Assembly: GCA_030603365.1 (NCBI GenBank)
Contig: JAUVXV010000004.1
Location: 1 to 64,000, forward strand
DNA from: Candidatus Heimdallarchaeota archaeon
GTDB lineage: Archaea > Asgardarchaeota > Heimdallarchaeia > Heimdallarchaeales > Heimdallarchaeaceae
Direction: 5' to 3'
Length of the DNA: 64,000 nucleotides
The notes under the pieces were generated by a model. That model was not told the origin of the DNA, searched no databases, and saw only the letters and a list, made by a program, of their open reading frames with translations. This document shows positions 61,477 to 64,000 of the stretch, piece after piece. The translations under genes and the position numbers were made by a program. The stretch's first letter is position 1, and each line of letters begins with the position of its first letter.

Positions 61477-61881
61477 TTGTCTATTTACAGTTCACAATAT
61501 GGATTGGAATCAATAAATGCTGAATTAATGGAATGTATAAATGAATTACGATTTAGATCCATAGGTATTGTGGATGTAGCAGTTGTGTCTCTTGAAGGTC
61601 TTCCTTTAGTATCTTTAGTTCTAGAAAGGATAGAAGAAACCAGATTTGCTGCAATGACTGCAGCAATGCTTTCACTTGGTGAGCGTGTATCTACAGAGTT
61701 GAATAAGGGTTTATTGAAGAAGATTTTTGTAGAAGGAGAACATGGATATATTGTTTCAATACAAGCAGGAGAAAATGCCGTTTTAACGGTCAGTGCTACA
61801 ACCGATACAAAATTAGGATTATTGTTTTTAGATATGCAACGAACTACTGAAAAAATAGCTAAAATCCTCTCTTATCATTAA
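61477..61881 (+). CDS. Roadblock/LC7 domain protein
   Basis: 134 residues, TTG start. Pattern of the roadblock fold: first helix NAELMECINELRFR, strands VDVAVVSLEGLPLVSLVL, helix ARFAAMTAAMLSLGERV-like segment, strands EHGYIVSIQAGENAVLTVSA and the last helix MQRTTEKIAKIL. Closer to MglB/LC7 regulators of small GTPases. Second Roadblock protein in the window. Confidence 0.85.
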   Translation: MSIYSSQYGLESINAELMECINELRFRSIGIVDVAVVSLEGLPLVSLVLERIEETRFAAMTAAMLSLGERVSTELNKGLLKKIFVEGEHGYIVSIQAGENAVLTVSATTDTKLGLLFLDMQRTTEKIAKILSYH

Positions 61882-61900
61882 ATCAAATAAGATGAACTGT

Positions 61901-62455
61901 TCATTTCATTGTGGTAAGTGCTATTTGTTCTACTTTTATAAGTTCACAAGCTAGAATTTTTGTAGTTTTCTCAATCGTATCTTTCCTCAAATATAACTCT
62001 ACAACACTTCTATAGATGTCTGGTTCTTTTATTTCCTTAGATTTGATCTCTTTAACACTTTCTGCTACATGTTTTGTACGTTCAACAAATCTATGAATCT
62101 CTTCTTTTCTATCCAACAAAAACAGAGCTAAAGGGATTTTCGCTTTACCATCAGTCAAATAACTTTTCTTGAATTCTTCCATAACATCGTCCCTAGGAAC
62201 AACTATCAAGTCTATATTTTTACTAAGCTCACTTAGTTTTGCCAAAATTGGTAGATTCAACACAGTATCTGAACACCAGTTTTCTGCAAACACAAGTATT
62301 CTGATTTTAGCATTAATCCTAGTAATTTGGTCTTTAAGATCTTTAGGGATTTTTACGCTTGAATAAACCTTATCTAAACGTTCTCTGTTTTTAGGAGTTC
62401 TTTCGATAAATTTCTGATAAGAACATCCTTTGTTAATGAAATAATCGAGAGACAT
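61901..62455 (-). CDS. Thioredoxin-fold protein
   Basis: 184 residues. ATG 62455 (MSLDYFINKG) avoids a hydrophobic false extension. Strand IRILVFAENWCSDTVLNLPI holds a WCxxT-type site, in which the second cysteine of the usual CxxC is replaced by threonine. IPLALFLLDRKEEIHRF gives the cis-proline strand. A single-cysteine member could be a peroxide- or adduct-handling protein. Not classed further. Confidence 0.7.
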   Translation of the reverse strand: MSLDYFINKGCSYQKFIERTPKNRERLDKVYSSVKIPKDLKDQITRINAKIRILVFAENWCSDTVLNLPILAKLSELSKNIDLIVVPRDDVMEEFKKSYLTDGKAKIPLALFLLDRKEEIHRFVERTKHVAESVKEIKSKEIKEPDIYRSVVELYLRKDTIEKTTKILACELIKVEQIALTTMK

Positions 62456-62551
62456 AATAATAAAAAATATACAATACGATAAAAAAGAGTTATTGATTGA
62501 CAAAATATTCCTTCATACGAAAAAGAGAAAAAGGACCAATTATAGATTATT

Positions 62552-64000
62552 ATGATAAACTTGGTAAAGGCAACTATGTATTCACTATCTGAAATTAGGA
62601 AAAAGATAGTGAAAACACAACAATTGTTGCAGAAATCACTAGAAGACGTAGGTAAAAAGAAAAGAGGTTCCTACTACACTCCTGATTTTATTGTTGAATA
62701 TATAGTGAAAAATTCTATATCACAAGTATTGGTTGATAAAATCAATTCTATTCAAACAAGAAAGAAATTCATAGATTTGAATGAATTAAAGAATAGTAAA
62801 GATCTCCAGATATTCAATCTCTTGTACAAACAAATTTTACCCAATATCTCAATCTGTGACATTGCAATGGGTTGGGGAGTATTTCTCTTACATGCTTTTG
62901 ATTTTCTATTTTCTCTATACTATTTTTCTCATTCTATTATCAAGCAAGACACTAGTAAAATCAACCAAGATGACTTAAAACAAGAAGTAAAATTCAAAAA
63001 CCATATTGTTAGTAGTATTATTTCGAATAATATCTATGGTACAGATTTATCCCCTTTGTCTGTCGATTTGGCTAAATTGAAGTTAATCGAAAAAGCATTG
63101 TTGTATCTAGAAAAAGAAGCTGCTGTTTTGCCTGATTTTAATTTGTATGTGGGAAACAGTTTAATTGGTCAAAATTTCGCTTCTGAAGGCATTAAAAACC
63201 TCTCTAATGCAGAATATGTACGGCATATAACTGATTTATTCTATTCTCATGATTCTAAATCTTTAGATGAATGGTTAAAGGAAGAATCATTGATTAATTG
63301 GGGAAGTTGTTTTAATCAGCTGAACAATAAAGGGGGATTTGACATCATTATTGGTAATCCTCCTTACATAAATGTGAAGAAATTAAACAAAATCGAGCGG
63401 AGTATCTATTCAAAATTATATCGGACATATAATCCAAATGGAGATATTTCTAACGTTTTCTGGGAACGAGGTTTGAACCTTTGCAAAGATGGTGGCAGCG
63501 TATCTTTTATCATTCCAAGATATTGGTTAGAGGGAAATGATAGTGATAAACTCCGCGAGTTTTTGTTGTCGAACTCTATAATCAAAGAGATAATTGATTT
63601 CCGAAGTAATAGGTCTCTTTTTCTTACAACAGAAAACAAGCTAGGTGTGGATACAGCTATAGTTTCTATTAGAAAGCATAAACACCAAGAGAATAAAATA
63701 AATGTACTCATATCTTTAGATAACACTACTATAAGATCAATAAACAAAAGCAGTTTTCAACAATTTGTTTTCAATCAGAGTTTATTATCCAAGAAAAGAT
63801 GGACATTTGAGAAAAGCCCCATAATTACCTTGATTGAAGAAAATGCGGACTATAATCTTGGAGACGATAAGAAACACAAAGAATTTACTGGGATCTGTAA
63901 CATAGGTAAAGGTTGCTCAACAGGAAATAACAGAATATTCAAACTTACACAAATATCAAGTAAAGTGTTTGAAGGTCATAATAAAATCAAAGTTGAGCTA
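62552..64000 (+). CDS. Eco57I-type restriction-modification DNA methyltransferase (N-terminal part, runs off window)
   Basis: At least 483 residues, open at the end of the window. GSYYTPDFIVEYIVKNSI is the SAM-binding entry, CDIAMGWGVFLLHAF is motif I (normally DPACGSG; here altered), and FDIIIGNPPYINVKKL is the N6-adenine motif IV. The sequence IRYWLEGNDSDKLREFLL follows. In Eco57I-type (type IIG) enzymes the nuclease and specificity parts are fused to this methylase; the downstream parts are not visible. It may be a defence gene. Confidence 0.85.
   Translation, partial: MINLVKATMYSLSEIRKKIVKTQQLLQKSLEDVGKKKRGSYYTPDFIVEYIVKNSISQVLVDKINSIQTRKKFIDLNELKNSKDLQIFNLLYKQILPNISICDIAMGWGVFLLHAFDFLFSLYYFSHSIIKQDTSKINQDDLKQEVKFKNHIVSSIISNNIYGTDLSPLSVDLAKLKLIEKALLYLEKEAAVLPDFNLYVGNSLIGQNFASEGIKNLSNAEYVRHITDLFYSHDSKSLDEWLKEESLINWGSCFNQLNNKGGFDIIIGNPPYINVKKLNKIERSIYSKLYRTYNPNGDISNVFWERGLNLCKDGGSVSFIIPRYWLEGNDSDKLREFLLSNSIIKEIIDFRSNRSLFLTTENKLGVDTAIVSIRKHKHQENKINVLISLDNTTIRSINKSSFQQFVFNQSLLSKKRWTFEKSPIITLIEENADYNLGDDKKHKEFTGICNIGKGCSTGNNRIFKLTQISSKVFEGHNKIKVEL

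Noticed and set aside
1..64000. CRISPR array or insertion sequence
   Set aside because: No regularly spaced repeats and no transposase gene were seen; the DUF6788-like gene alone is not a mobile element.

Overview
The window reads as a chromosome segment of an Asgard archaeon, most likely of the Heimdallarchaeia. The DNA is AT-rich. The information-processing genes are purely archaeal: both subunits of the D-family DNA polymerase, Orc1/Cdc6, EF-1 alpha, aIF6, prefoldin alpha, Lsm, TgtA, Sec61 beta, AglB, and ribosomal proteins eS19, eL39, eL31, eL20/LX and uS10. Next to them are genes typical of Asgard genomes: a Ras/Rab-like GTPase, two Roadblock/LC7 proteins, a Urm1-like protein ending in GG, a possible gelsolin-like domain and a second EF-2 that lacks the diphthamide histidine. 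The lineage is inferred from gene content; no tree was built.

Region by region. 1-1.66 kb is the 3' part of 23S rRNA with two insertions at the peptidyl-transferase centre; the first has the hallmarks of a group I intron. 1.75-13.96 kb holds a helical-repeat protein, pyrophosphatase, GTP-type PEPCK, a long gene-poor AT-rich stretch with a broken gene remnant, a pilin-like protein, an ABC ATPase with its FtsX-like permease, two small regulators and an M42 aminopeptidase. 13.96-16.75 kb is a likely replication origin (an ORB element and many TTCACA repeats) followed by orc1/cdc6. 16.8-21.2 kb holds an SAH/MTA-type deaminase, the EF-2 paralog and uS10. 21.2-28.3 kb is a minus-strand run: MoxR ATPase, VWA protein, a PP-loop/ferredoxin enzyme of the PAPS-reductase family, Lsm, TgtA and an unknown protein; the middle of this run looks like RNA modification. 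29.2-40.8 kb holds PolD large and small subunits, archaeosortase, a gelsolin-like protein, a Urm1-like protein, tRNA-Ser, topoisomerase IA, MazG, Sec61 beta, an intron-containing tRNA-Arg and a Roadblock protein. 41-48.8 kb holds AglB, EF-1 alpha and the classic archaeal cluster eS19-PDCD5-eL39-eL31-aIF6-eL20-prefoldin-FtsY.

49-62.5 kb is more accessory: the GTPase, an MBL hydrolase, a TPR protein, an orphan phage-tail/contractile-injection tube protein, surface proteins, and a tRNA-Cys locus followed by two 3'-end copies of tRNA-Cys. The tRNA-Cys copies bracket small gene segments, one of which contains a class V aminotransferase, so this looks like a recombination hot spot. The window ends inside an Eco57I-type restriction-modification methylase.

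Most interesting for follow-up: the rRNA insertions, the origin, the diphthamide-less EF-2 paralog, the frame-broken start of the PP-loop enzyme, the tRNA-Cys-bracketed segments, and the orphan injection-system tube protein. I saw no CRISPR array, no complete insertion sequence and no integrase.
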